Source: Reticulitermes speratus (Eukaryota; Arthropoda; Insecta; Blattodea; Rhinotermitidae). From it: a stretch of DNA of 64,000 bases. Within the stretch, counting starts at the first letter, position 1. Each line of letters opens with the position of its first letter. Under the pieces are notes generated by a model. It was given only the letters and a program-made list of their open reading frames with translations. It did not search any database and was not told the origin of the DNA. Location: positions 25,678,210 through 25,742,209 of the forward strand of contig JAJKFL010000012.1 of assembly GCA_021186555.1 (NCBI GenBank), read 5' to 3'. Made by a program: the position numbers and the translations under genes. This document shows, piece after piece, positions 44,194-55,900 of this stretch.

Positions 44194-45104
44194 GAGCAAA
44201 ACTTCGATTATCCGTTAGGGGTCGGGACCGAAGTAATACCGGATTGGAGAATAGACGGATAACAGTTTAGGTATTCAGTGATAAAACGAAACAAATACAC
44301 AACTTACAGGCTCATCCGTATAGTCTTTCACTACTCCTACATGTTTCGGCACGACTGGGTTATCCTCGCGGATTTCACACGCCAAATTTAAAACTTGCTA
44401 AAATGTAATAGATTATATCGGTACTATTCATTCAGTAGCATTCAGCAGCTAAATTCAAAGTGCAGAGCGGTGAATATACATAAATATATTATGAGTATAA
44501 TACAATATGAAAGTATTACATATACACCATACAGTTTTTTTCAGTTGATGTAAAATGTATAAAGTCGTATAAGGTGGTTAAAATTCTGTATTTATTATAT
44601 CGCTGCTGCATTCGTCTGTATACAAACGTCTAGTGTTGTTTTCGATCCATTATGGGCCATTTCACCTGTTACGTGCCGTGTAGTTTGCACGTACGCACGT
44701 AATATATGTAGGAGCAGTGAAGGACGACACTGATATGTTTGTCGTATGTGCATTTATTTGGTTTTATGAATGAATATTTTAAGATAAAATGCAAGGAATA
44801 AATTTTAAGCAAAATGTACGGAATAAATGATTTCAAAACAGAATGGGTGCTTAAAAATGATGGGCTGCGTAATACAAATAAAATTTTTTATTTTGCTACA
44901 TACTACATACTACATACTACTATATATATTTACATATGAACGTTACAGCATAGGTCAAGATTTGAAAAAAAAATGTTATCTTAATTACATACTGCACACC
45001 ATGTGGTAAGGAACGCTCGCGATTTTCCTCCTACACCTCCCAACACCCAGTGGCACGCCACCATCACGGTTAATAAAAACTAACGGTTAATCGACGTTTT
45101 ACTG
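44194..45104. mobile_element. Possible pogo/Tigger-like element, about 0.9 kb, non-coding
   Basis: AAAACTTCGATTATCCGTTA at the left and the complement of the right end (AAAACGTCGATTAACCGTTA) form an imperfect terminal inverted repeat, with TA beside each end. A GAAACATGTA half-motif lies inside at 44338-44347 (minus). Also inside is a repeated TACATAC near 44898. No transposase seen. Confidence 0.55.
44338..44371 (-). other. Decayed hammerhead-like motif (copy j)
   Basis: Minus: GAAACATGTA is intact and preceded by GTGCC, but the 5' half is GCGAGGATAACC rather than CTGANGA plus hairpin. Confidence 0.3.
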
Positions 45105-45146
45105 TATTTTATAGGACTTCATGTTCAGTACAAATTGTTCCAAGTA

Positions 45147-45330
45147 CTGTCGAACCCGTTTATAACGATATCGGTTTATACGACACCTCGTCTATACCGT
45201 CAGATATTCTGTGGCACCAATTAATTCCTCACTGTTAAACATAACATTATACTCCTCGGTTATAACAACACCCGTTTATAACGACACAACAATTCAGTCC
45301 CTTTCATGACGTTATAACCGGGTTCGACTG
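45147..45330. mobile_element. 184-bp pogo-like MITE
   Basis: Ends TCGAACCCGTTTATAACG and TCGAACCCGGTTATAACG in inverted orientation, with TA on both sides (45145-45146, 45331-45332). Internal GTTATAAC repeats. Non-coding. Confidence 0.78.
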
Positions 45331-45334
45331 TAAT

Positions 45335-46112
45335 TTGGTTGGACGTTAATTTCGTTACATGTCTGCGACATGATCCCAGACGTGTCCGTTGCTACAGTAG
45401 TGTCTTGTTACATTACTGTGTCCTTTGATCGCTCCTGTGCTGCATTTCCTGTCGTCGTGTTCCTGCAGCAAGATCCTCACTAGCCTGAGACGGTTGTTGC
45501 TAATGCGATGCTGTATAGTAAGGCGCTCGTAGCCGCCTAGAAGCGTCACAACGCTACGTCAAACCCCTACATTTACCACCCTTCATCTTTACAGGAAGTG
45601 AGCTTCGTAGTTCATTTGCACTCTTACTTCCCTTCAGCAACCACCCTCGAATGAAACCACCCCATTTCCTGGTGATGATAGCTCCCACCTCTCTTCCAAT
45701 TGCCAAGGTAATGCAGAATTCCGTATAAAAGATCTCGCGTTAGCTTCATCAGAGGAGGTTACCTTCAGAGCGAACTAGATAATCCGACAGCTTCGTGGTA
45801 AAATGGCATATGAGACACATACACACGCATTTCGTACGTAAATACTTCAACTTCCCGTTGTATTCTCGTATCGTATCGAAAACCTTAATCAGTAGGGCTC
45901 GATCTTACTCTGTTGTTTTGTGTGGCTTTAAAACACTCTACACACTTTTTTGTATAGCTATTTTTAAACATGGTAGCAATCGCTTTCCTGGCACTGAAAT
46001 TATCATGCAGCTCGACAGCTACATGCTTGCCTCTTTTCCTCGTGACTTGCCTTGTACAAAGTTAGTTCAACTCACTAGTAACTGCTGCTAGCTTCACGAT
46101 GGCTTACGAATC

Positions 46113-46153
<41 letters not shown>

Positions 46154-46395
46154 CCTTTCTCTGTAACACATTCCGCCTAATCTACGGCGTAAGCATTTAC
46201 TGTGTTACTTGGCGGAACAACTTTTAAGTCTTTGAAGACTGACATACATGTACAGTACATATAAACATTAAGTTCCTACCACACAGAGAACTGAAGACCA
46301 TCACACTGAGTAGGGGAATAATTTGTATTTATTGACAGATGCAACATTATTAGCAAGACAGGCCGTATTCCTATAACGTAATATTGAGAAACGTT
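45335..46395. other. Unassigned sequence with a (GA)n microsatellite
   Basis: (GA)n at about 46115-46148. No gene recognised. Confidence 0.45.
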
Positions 46396-46397
46396 CG

Positions 46398-46999
46398 CGT
46401 AACCATTGTTGCAGTGGGAACACAGCAATGCATTCTGTGTGTATTGTTGAGCCTACATGTCACTGTCAAAAATATAAAAATGTTGCGTGTTGCACAACAA
46501 TGCTTTTACAGCAAATTTGTGTCGCCGGTAGCAATACAACGTACGTAGGTCTTCCTGTAAAGTGACCATCCTGCACTGAGACAAGAGATGTTCGTTTGCT
46601 CATGGCCCGCTTTAGACGTACAATTTGGCTAAGCAGATCGTATGACAGATAAGTCGTGCTGTTTCCGAGTCTGTCTAAGTGTTGCCGTAAAACACTTTAC
46701 GAGATCAGACGGAATTAATCAGTTATGGAGCAATAATTATTAAATATTGTGAGAGTGTGTCTGTATTTTGCATTTTTTCTGCGCCGTATTATATTGTCAT
46801 GTGTGGCCTGAGTGGCTCCGCAATATTTTTCCAGATTACAGGTCACAGATGACAATATAATGAGGCGCATGCGCTTTGCGTGCTGGATAACTAAGGCTAC
46901 AGACACACACTCGGAATATGTAATACTTATTGCTTTTCCACGGCAACAGTGGTTACGCGAACGCGCCTCTGTATTAAGTTACACGTACATTGCCTGTTT
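46398..46999. mobile_element. Family G repeat in fold-back configuration (copy 4)
   Basis: Two right halves of family G face each other. The complement of 46700-46810 matches 46835-46935: CACAGATGACAATATAAT and GGCGCATGCGCTTTGC are opposed by GCGCCGTATTATATTGTCA. Right-terminal motifs GTTCGCGTAACCATTGTTG (46402) and CAACAGTGGTTACGCGAACG (about 46946) lie at both outer ends. Confidence 0.65.
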
Positions 47000-47086
47000 T
47001 TTTCCGGTAATTGCGCTGTTGCAACTCACGCGCCCGCCGCCTTGCGATTGCCAGTTGTTGAGAAACAAAAATTAGGTGTGACCTGC

Positions 47087-47366
47087 TAACTAACTAACTA
47101 ACTAACTAACTCCATGGAGCAGAGTGCTTCTTGAGAAGCTAACAGGTCGTCAGCTAGTCAAGAAATTCCCCGCCTTTTATGGAACCCGAAGGTTCATTAC
47201 CGCACTCACAACAGCCCGCCACCTGTCCCTATCCTGAGCCATATCAATCCAGTCCATGCCCCCCCATCCCACTTCTTGAAGATCCATTTTAATATTATCC
47301 TCCCATTTATGCCTGGGTCTTCCAAGTGGTCTCCTTCCCTCAGGTCTCCCCACTAGGCGTGGCCTG
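47087..47366 (-). mobile_element. LINE-Q 3' end, minus strand
   Basis: Starts with the complement of the (AGTT)n tail, (TAAC)n at 47087-47110. The coding sense (to 47177) reads [40 protein letters not shown] and [17 protein letters not shown], i.e. the C-terminus of the element polyprotein. 5'-truncated at about 47366. Confidence 0.88.
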
Positions 47367-47369
47367 CAA

Positions 47370-47965
47370 TAACACAAATTTGATGCAAAATTTTATTTGT
47401 ATTTGTACTTATCTGCTTGCACTTTTGTCGAAAATGGACAAGTTTTTTTCTTTTTAATGCGCTTCTTTCAAAACCGGCTGTGAGCGGACGGAATGTCCCT
47501 GCGAAGTGTTCGTTTTGTTATCCAGAAGATGCTTCAGTTGGCACCTCTGTTGTTTCGAGGCTAGGTGTCGAATTTACACGATTAGATTTAGCGAATTAAT
47601 TAGGCGAGTGGAGTTGAAGTCTGCAAGAAGTGGAGAGGGTGTGTTCCTTTGTGCAAGTGCTGGCGCCTTCGTGTTTTGTTTTCTGAATTCCACCCACCAC
47701 TACTCAACCTCCCTGCTCCCTCACTCTATTGTTCGCTTCAAGGAATAAACAGAACGTCGGCAAAAGACGGCAGAATTTCAGATTAACTTTCTTTGTTTTA
47801 AAATTCGGAACAAACTGTTTCAGTCTGTCCGCCACGTGATTATATTATAAGCGTAATTATTACGGACAGTGTAAGTAATCAGAGCCGGCCCACGTCTTCA
47901 CACTTTACTTTTGTTATATTACCATATTCTTGTTCTGTCCCGTTGTTTGGTCGTGTTATAGTCTC
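47370..47965. other. Unassigned sequence
   Basis: No recognised feature. Confidence 0.4.
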
Positions 47966-48243
47966 TATCAGTGGTTCGCAACCGTGTGGTGCTCGCGGAA
48001 GACTTGGGATATTTTTTTTTTTTTGTTATTTTTCGCAACGGACTAAATTTATATAACTGGAATTCATAAATATTTAAATGTAATTTATGGTACACAGACA
48101 AAAGCAGAGTAAACTGTTTTCCACAAATGGCACTACACTCAAAATAATTTGTGTAAGAATTAACTGCTCTTAAGATCTGCGTACGCCAACTTAGGTGTTT
48201 ACTGCTAGTGGCAGGCTGAGACACTGTTGTAACACCACCACTA

Positions 48244-48832
48244 GGTAAAGCAATCCCATTACAGGCCCTTAGGGGCTCCAGGAGATCGAGGCTCCCAGGT
48301 TTTTAGACAATCGGCACATGTAGGTGGTAAGGTTGTCAGTCCTACGCACCGGCCGCCTTTACCTCTCAGGAAATATTCCTGGTACTCATTTCTGTTAGAG
48401 GCTGAGTCGACCCTAGGGCCATAGTGCGACCGAAACGTTTATGTCAATGAAAAATTCCAGTGACACCATCGGGAATCGAACCCGCGACCTTCGGGCTTGT
48501 AGCGCAGTTTGGTTAATAGTAAAAAAATAAATGTTTTATTTAGAATTTTGGGTTATACACAAATGTGATAGACACAGTTTTATGTGGAGCATTGTTGTTT
48601 TCAGTGCCATAAACTGCGTCATTGTTGTCGCCAATTAAGTATGATTATTCACGCTGATCGCAACACATAGCGTAACTCTCTCGAGCACAGGACTTACTGA
48701 CAATGGCTGAGCTGTTTACGAACTGACCCGTCTCTTATGCAACCCGCAACATCATTACCTTACTCCCGGTAAGTCCTTTCCTGGACCAAATGGGCACAGT
48801 CCACATCCATAGCGCAGTGCCTCAACCAACTG
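48244..48832 (-). mobile_element. SINE-A split by a 301-bp unit X
   Basis: On the minus strand the SINE head begins CAGTTGGTTGAGGCACTGCG at 48832 and is interrupted by unit X (48509-48809). It then resumes at ACTGCGCTACAAGCCCGAAG and runs through the B box and body to GGGATTGCTTTA at 48244. TAGCGCAGT (plus strand) is present on both sides of X, at 48500-48508 and 48810-48818. Confidence 0.85.
48509..48809. mobile_element. Unit X, insertion in the SINE-A head
   Basis: 301 bp bounded by a 9-bp TSD. Starts TTGGTTAATAGTAAAAAAAT and ends GGGCACAGTCCACATCCA on the plus strand. Non-coding. Nearly the same sequence is joined to another SINE-A at 58320-58623. No tRNA-like promoter boxes seen. Confidence 0.8.
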
Positions 48833-49305
48833 CCAACACGAAATTCTACTTATTTCTGCTTGGAGTTTTAAATGTAATATCGTTGTGATGCTTGTATTGC
48901 TAAAATATATTCCAATACTAATAATAATGTTAAAATGACAATTAGTTGATTTTTCAAATGCATTTCTTATTTCAGTTCATAATTGTTCTACTTAAAAGCC
49001 TCGCACAAGGCTCACGGCACACTGGTTGAGAACCACAACCACAGATCTGTACACTTATGTACACGTTTTGTTACAAGTTTTACAGCACTGGATTGTATTG
49101 AGCGTCTAAAGCGAATCAGAAAATTTTATTCATTATTCTTATGTTATTGCAAAATACCGTTTTGGGACTCGATGGGAAGTGTCTTGTGGTTGAGGTGCGT
49201 GAGTGTGGAGGTCGGCTGAGTGTTAGCGCTACCTGTGAGACACTAAGGCCCCTGACAGGTGAAAGCATGTACATAACGGCTGACCTGCAGTGCCATCTAC
49301 TAGAC

Positions 49306-49652
49306 CAGGGGTGGCCAAACTTGCTTAACGTAAGAGCCACGTACGATAAACTTCAGATGTTTGAGAGCCACAAGACACGAACAAATATTACACACACGTT
49401 TTTATTGTTACACGCACATTTTGTTACGAAAATTCTTAAATATATTTACTCACCATGAACATTAAACTTACGTTTTAATCCAGTGGACTCTCAGTTTATA
49501 CCGGTAAATAATTATGAAGCTTGACAATTTTTTATTTACCTTTTATATGAATTGTAATGCAAAAAGGAGCTCAGCCAACATATTTCCGCGAGCCGCACTT
49601 TAATGTCAAAAGAGCCGCATGTGGCTCGCGAGCCGCGGTTTGGTCACCCCTG
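49306..49652. mobile_element. hAT-like MITE, 347 bp
   Basis: CAGGGGTGGCCAAACTTGC at the left and the complement of GGTTTGGTCACCCCTG at the right form classic hAT terminal repeats. The 8-bp flanks TACTAGAC and CTATAGAC agree at 6 of 8 positions. The interior is AT-rich and non-coding, with GAGCCGCATGTGGCTCGCGA near the right end. Confidence 0.82.
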
Positions 49653-49801
49653 CTATAGACACTGAGAGGCTATGACAAATCAAAGTATTTACATATCGAG
49701 TGCGTATGACAATTAACCCCACCCGTAAAGTACTTAAAGGAACCGTGTCCTCTGTGAGTAACACACCTGCTGCTAATTATTACATATTATTATATTGGGC
49801 A

Positions 49802-49921
49802 CAGGTGGCGGGCTGTTGTGAGTGCGGTAATGAACCTTCGGGTTCCATAAAACGCGGGGAATTTCTTGACTAGCTGAGGACCTGTTATCTTCTCAAGAAG
49901 GACTCTGCTCCATGGAGTTAG
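49802..49921 (+). mobile_element. Very short LINE-Q insertion with 15-bp TSD
   Basis: 120 bp of the LINE-Q 3' end, from CAGGTGGCGGGCTGTTGTG to GGAGTTAG. The perfect 15-bp TSD TTATTATATTGGGCA lies at 49787-49801 and 49922-49936. Shows that LINE-Q integrates by target-primed reverse transcription with strong 5' truncation. Confidence 0.93.
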
Positions 49922-49958
49922 TTATTATATTGGGCATTGTGTAGTATCTGATACACCC

Positions 49959-49993
49959 GACGTTTCGAGAGTTGACTGTGCCCTATTGTTCAG
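49959..49993 (-). other. Decayed hammerhead-like motif
   Basis: Minus: CTGAACA, a long poorly paired insert, GAAACGTC followed by GG. The GAAACGTC half is intact. Confidence 0.33.
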
Positions 49994-50200
49994 GCTGTCA
50001 TTATACTCACTGCTGTTTGGAATTACCAATTTGGCAGCAGGTCCATGTCGTGTTTTAGCGGAAGCCCCGGGTTCGATACTACATCCGCTCTGACGACGGA
50101 TAATAACTGAATTATCGTTTGTTTCCAGAAATCTTATGATTGAAGACGTGTATAACCGGCGTCTCTCAACTGACACCGTATAGTTTTGTACGTTTGTACC

Positions 50201-50284
50201 GACGTTTCAGTGTAACTTGACGCATCTGTCATCACGGCAGATGAATGCCCTGATGAAGGACGCAGAAAGCCTGTCGGAAACATC
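50201..50284. ncRNA. Outward-facing hammerhead-like pair
   Basis: Minus motif 50201-50235: GTGATGA ... GAAACGTC. Plus motif 50250-50284: full CTGATGA, extra A, GGAC partly paired with GTC, GGAAACATC. Stem I of the plus motif is TGCC with GGTA (one G-U). Both hairpins are imperfect. Confidence 0.42.
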
Positions 50285-50289
50285 GGTAC

Positions 50290-51165
50290 ATATCGGTTAT
50301 ATTCACAGACACCGCTGTGATAAACTGAAATACCAAATATAGCCAACTCCTTGTGCGTCATAGGCTGTAACACCACGCAGTGTGCATTTCCAGCACATTA
50401 CTAGCACACCTGAATTCTGTGAATCAAAGCTCCTCTATACCAGGAACGGTCTTCTGGGATGTGACGTCATGCAGTTTGTTAGATGGTACTGAGAGTAACC
50501 TCCATCGTCTATCTTGAGGGTAGACGCATACCCTGATTCTTGTGCCTGTACAAACGGAGGCAGTGGGGCCTTTCAGAGTGCGCGGTCTCGTGTCCCGTAA
50601 GTCCGTAACCTTGCTGGTTACCGTCCTGTGGACCCCCCGAGGTCGTCTCACCCTTCTACAGCCAGAGAGCGCGCATATAGTCTTTGGGAATTAAGAGCCG
50701 GGTAATTTTAGCATTGACTTGCTACGTATAGTGAGGCTTGTACGTACGTACCTGGTGAAATACAAATTATTCATATGCTGGTATCAAGGAAGAGCGGAAA
50801 GGAACAATGGGTGTGTATGACCACGGATGTTGGGGATTCATGGCAGTCTGTTGGGGCACGTGGAGCGCTTCTGAATAATGAACTATGTGAAAATCACAGA
50901 ATTATGCATTCCTCAGAGGAAATCAGAGGAACCTCTCCTCAGGTACACCAAATCTCTCTGTCTGTTTATAGAGTCGTGTCTGATTGTTTGAGGAGACGCA
51001 GTGCTCTGTGATTATAGTGTAACATTGTCCTGTGTCCGGACTGAATTGCGAGTAACGTAGCAACGGCCCTGCAGAGATTTCGGGCTTCGTGATGTGGTCA
51101 AATTTTGCAGTTGTCAAGAAAGAGAAACTTATCTATATTAGCTATCGCTTGCAGTCTCTCTCGGT
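50290..51165. other. Unassigned sequence
   Basis: No recognised feature. Confidence 0.4.
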
Positions 51166-51174
51166 ATTTACATC

Positions 51175-51430
51175 TTAGGGAAGGAGACCACTTGGAAGAC
51201 CCAGGCGTAGATGGGAGGATAATATTAAAATGGATCTTCAAGAAGTGGGATATGGGGGGGGCATAGACTGGATTGATATGGCTCAGGATAGGGACAGGTG
51301 GCGGGCTGTTGTGAGTGCGGTAATGAACCTTCGGGTCCCATAAAATGGGAGGAATTTCTTGACTGGGTGACGATCTGCTAGATTCTTAAGAAGGACTGTG
51401 CTTCGTGGACTTAGTTAGTTAGTTAGTTAG
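51175..51430 (+). mobile_element. LINE-Q 3' end, plus strand
   Basis: GGAAGGAGACCACTTGGAAG through the coding region for DLQEVGY...[14 protein letters not shown] to GACTTAGTTAGTTAGTT. A 7-bp repeat TTACATC at 51168-51174 and 51431-51437 may be the TSD. Confidence 0.87.
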
Positions 51431-51439
51431 TTACATCCG

Positions 51440-52038
51440 AGGGTGTATGTGCTAGTTAATGGTGGTCAAAGGGACATAGAGAGAGAAAACACCGAAGAGA
51501 GAATAAGCAACTGAAAATGAAAAGAATGAAGGAGTGGTTTACATTCTTGACTTGAAGGTGTTTCCAGTAATCGAATTAGTGCAGTGATTACTTTGAGATC
51601 CACAAAGTGTAGCACCCTGCTCTTTCTACTTGACGTTTGTTCCCTCTTTCCTGTGGAAACTATCTTCCCAGCAGAGGAAAAGCAACAACGGAAGTGGGAG
51701 GTCACAGTACACTCTGTGCAAATGAAAACGTTTTGTAAATGTCAGAGATCAAATGCAGTGGTCTGTTTATTATACGTACAGCAAGACTTTTTTATCATAT
51801 GAGGAAAATGACTGGAATTAGATATGTAGTTGGTTTTTGCCTACGTAAAGAAATATTTTTTAGAGGCTGGGGATGATAAAAGGAAAATTATTATTGCATT
51901 CTACAAGCTCAACTCCTCTCGGATTACTGTAGGAATTTCTGAATTTAATGATCAAAGGATAAAGAATAGGCTTTACCTTTTACTGTGAGTCTTAGTCTTC
52001 TATGGAGGTGTCTTGCCGTGACAATCTTAGCCTTTTAA
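51440..52038. other. Unassigned sequence
   Basis: No recognised feature. Confidence 0.4.
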
Positions 52039-52039
52039 A

Positions 52040-52262
52040 GCCTAATGGTTACTGGATGCATCAACAGTTTTAACATTCAAAAATTCTACATTCTGTCCAC
52101 ACTGTATTTATGTGTATTGTATTTATATTAGAAAAAACACCGACTTTTGCCTTATATAACATAAATTGATTTGTTTTTATAACCGAGATGAAAAGTGTTT
52201 ACTGCGCGGTACGACCTGGGACTTTAAATGAAACAGTTTACGCTTCTTCTTTAAAGGGTTAA
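52040..52262 (+). mobile_element. Interspersed repeat family H, copy 2
   Basis: Collinear with 11596-11820: CCTAATGGTTACT, CACACTGTATTTATGTGT and TTTACTGCGCGGTACGACCT. Confidence 0.65.
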
Positions 52263-52264
52263 AC

Positions 52265-52835
52265 CTCACTTAGATTAAACTGGCTCAGAGTACAGTCCAG
52301 TGTCGGACCTTCTGTGTTAACTGCTACTAAACGTACGTTTCTACCACAGAAAGATTTTTGTAATTTCGGGGCTTGTTTTATAGCAACGAGCTGCTCAAGA
52401 GGGTCCTTTATCCTGCAGTTATGTTTGGTGTAATGCCTGCATCGCCCGAGTTCAGTGGAACTTAGGTAGTTAAGATGTGCTTTGTAATGCGATGTTGTGT
52501 ATTAAGACCAAAGTGCGTTGTACAGAACTTCACTCGCGCCTCGTGTGCACAAAGCAGTGCCCTGCCCTTTCGCAATTATTACGAAATATAAAGCAGATTT
52601 CACTCAGACACATTTTCCTGCAAGCATTATTTATGCAGTTTGAATGGGCATTTGAATGTTACGGCGAAGGTAATCTTTTGACTGTCCGCCATCAGTTACA
52701 CACAGTTTTAAAACTGAAGTACTTCTTTGTCGGCAGTGGCTAAGACCTTTTCGTAGCGTTGTTGCCGAATTAAAAGATTTCATACATTTTTTTTTATATT
52801 TTCCATTCCGTGCATTATAACTCAATTTTTTTTAC
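52265..52835. other. Unassigned sequence
   Basis: An 88-codon frame (52477-52743) is unrecognised. Confidence 0.35.
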
Positions 52836-52895
52836 TGTTAACCACAAAATGGATACAGTTTTCATATATTCACAATAATGTTTTTAAAACACCAA

Positions 52896-52935
52896 ACTCC
52901 CACATGTTTCGCACCTTAATAGTCAATCATCAGGG

Positions 52936-52938
<3 letters not shown>
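52896..52938 (-). ncRNA. Hammerhead-like motif (copy k), left arm of the 5.2-kb unit
   Basis: Minus: stem I ACTCC paired perfectly with GGAGT (5 bp, plus-strand 52934-52938 with 52896-52900), CTGATGA, a poorly paired hairpin region, GAAACATGTG. H17 is G, which is unfavourable for cleavage. Confidence 0.5.

Positions 52939-52971
<33 letters not shown>
52939..52971 (+). repeat. (ATT)n microsatellite
   Basis: About eleven ATT units next to motif k. Confidence 0.92.
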
Positions 52972-52981
52972 TATTGCAATT

Positions 52982-55900
52982 GGGTTTTCACCCGGTGGCA
53001 GTAGTCCTTACACTAGTACACACAATACAAATGTATTCACCCGGTGGCAGTAGTCCTCACACTAGTACACACAATACAAATGTTTTCACCCGGTGGCAGT
53101 AGTCCTTACACTAGTACACACAATACAAATGTTTTCACCCGGTGGCAGTAGTCCTTACACTAGTACACACAATACAAATGTTTTCACCCGGTGGCAGTAG
53201 TCCTTACACTAGTACACACAATACAAATGTTTTCACCCGGTGGCAGTAGTCCTTACACTAGTACACACAATACAAATGTTTTCACCCGGTGGCAGTAGTC
53301 CTTACACTAGTACACACAATACAAATGTTTTCACCCGGTGGCAGTAGTCCTTACACTAGTACACACAATACAAATGTTTTCACCCGGTGGCAGTAGTCCT
53401 TACACTAGTACACACAATACAAATGTTTTCACCCGGTGGCAGTAGTCCTTCCACTAGTACACACAATACAAATGTTTTCACCCGGTGGCAGTAGTCCTTA
53501 CACTAGTACACACAATACAAATGTTTTCACCCGGTGGCAGTAGTCCTTACACTAGTACACACAATACAAATGTTTTCACCCGGTGGCAGTAGTCCTTACA
53601 CTAGTACACACAATACAAATGTTTTCACCCGGTGGCAGTAGTCCTTACACTAGTACACACAATACAAATGTTTTCACCCGGTGGCAGTAGTCCTTACACT
53701 AGTACACACAATACAAATGTTTTCACCCGGTGGCAGTAGTCCTTACAGTAGTACACACAGTACAAATGTTTTCACCCGGTGGCAGTAGTCCTTACACTAG
53801 TACACACAATACAAATGTTTTAACCCGGTGGCAGTAGTCCTTACACTAGTACACACAATACAAATGCTTTCACCCGGTGGCAGTAGTCCTTACACTAGTA
53901 CACACAATACAAATATTTTCACCCGGTGGCAGTAGTCCTTACACTAGTACACACAATACAAATGTTTTCACCCGGTGGCAGTAGTCCTTACACTAGTACA
54001 CACAATACAAATGTTTTCACCCGGTGGCAGTAGTCCTTCCACTAGTACACACAATACAAATGTTTTCACCCGGTGGCAGTAGTCCTTACACTAGTACACA
54101 CAATACAAATGTTTTCACCCGGTGGCAGTAGTCCTTACACTAGTACACACAATACAAATGTTTTCACCCGGTGGCAGTAGTCCTTACACTAGTACACACA
54201 ATACAAATGTTTTCACCCGGTGGCAGTAGTCCTTACACTAGTACACACAATACAAATGTTTTCACCCGGTGGCAGTAGTCCTTACACTAGTACACACAAT
54301 ACAAATGTTTTCACCCGGTGGCAGTAGTCCTTACAGTAGTACACACAGTACAAATGTTTTCACCCGGTGGCAGTTAGTCCTTACACTAGTACACACAATA
54401 CAAATGTTTTAACCCGGTGGCAGTAGTCCTTACACTAGTACACACAATACAAATGCTTTCACCCGGTGGCAGTAGTCCTTACACTAGTACACACAATACA
54501 AATATTTTCACCCGGTGGCAGTAGTCCTTACACTAGTACACACAATACAAATGTTTTCACCCGGTGGCAGTAGTCCTTACACTAGTACACACAATACAAA
54601 TGTTTTCACCCGGTGGCAGTAGTCCTTCCACTAGTACACACAATACAAATGTTTTCACCCGGTGGCAGTAGTCCTTACACTAGTACACACAATACAAATG
54701 TTTTCACCCGGTGGCAGTAGTCCTTACACTAGTACACACAATACAAATGTTTTCACCCGGTGGCAGTAGTCCTTACACTAGTACACACAATACAAATGTT
54801 TTCACCCGGTGGCAGTAGTCCTTACACTAGTACACACAATACAAATGTTCTCACCCGGTGGCAGTAGTCCTTACACTAGTACACACAATACAAATGTTTT
54901 CACCCGGTGGCAGTAGTCCTTACACTAGTACACACAATACAAATGTTTTCACCGGTGGCAGTAGTCCTTACACTAGTACACACAATACAAATGTTTTCAC
55001 CCGGTGGCAGTAGTCCTTACACTAGTACACACAATACAAATGTTTTCACCCGGTGGCAGTAGTCCTTACACTAGTACACACAATACAAATGTTTTCACCC
55101 GGTGGCAGTAGTCCTTACACTAGTACACACAATACAAATGTTTTCACCCGGTGGCAGTAGTCCTTACACTAGTACACACAATACAATGTTTTCACCCGGT
55201 GGCAGTAGTACTTACACTAGTACACACAGTACAAATGTTTTAACCCGGTGGCAGTAGTCCTTACACTAGTACACACAATACAAATGCTTTCACCCGGTGG
55301 CAGTAGTCCTTACACTAGTACACACAATACAAATGTTTTCACCCGGTGGCAGTAGTCCTTACACTAGTACACACAATACAAATGTTTTCACCCGGTGGCA
55401 GTAGTCCTTACACTAGTACACACAATACAAATGTTTTCACCCGGTGGCAGTAGTCCTTACACTAGTACACACAATACAAATGTTTTCACCCGGTGGCAGT
55501 AGTCCTTACACTAGTACACACAATACAAGTGTTTTCACCCGGTGGCAGTAGTCCTTACACTAGTACACACAATACAAATGTTTTCACCCGGTGGCAGTAG
55601 TCCTTACACTAGTACACACAGTACAAATGTTTTCACCCGGTGGCAGTAGTCCTTACACTAGTACACACAATACAAATGTTTTCACCGGTGGCAGTAGTCC
55701 TTACACTAGTACACACAATACAAATGTTTTCACCCGGTGGCAGTAGTCCTTACACTAGTACACACAATACAAATGTTTTCACCCGGTGGCAGTAGTCCTT
55801 ACACTAGTACACACAATACAAATGTTTTAACCCGGTGGCAGTAGTCCTTACACTAGTACACACAATACAAATGCTTTCACCCGGTGGCAGTAGTCTTTAC

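Larger units (their letters stand above)
47969..49036. mobile_element. hAT-like non-autonomous element holding a SINE-A
   Basis: The left end CAGTGGTTCGCAACCGTGTG and the right end ACTGGTTGAGAACCAC form the terminal inverted repeat pattern of hAT elements. The interior is AT-rich and non-coding, and the composite SINE-A at 48244-48832 lies inside. An 8-bp TSD could not be confirmed. Confidence 0.6.
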
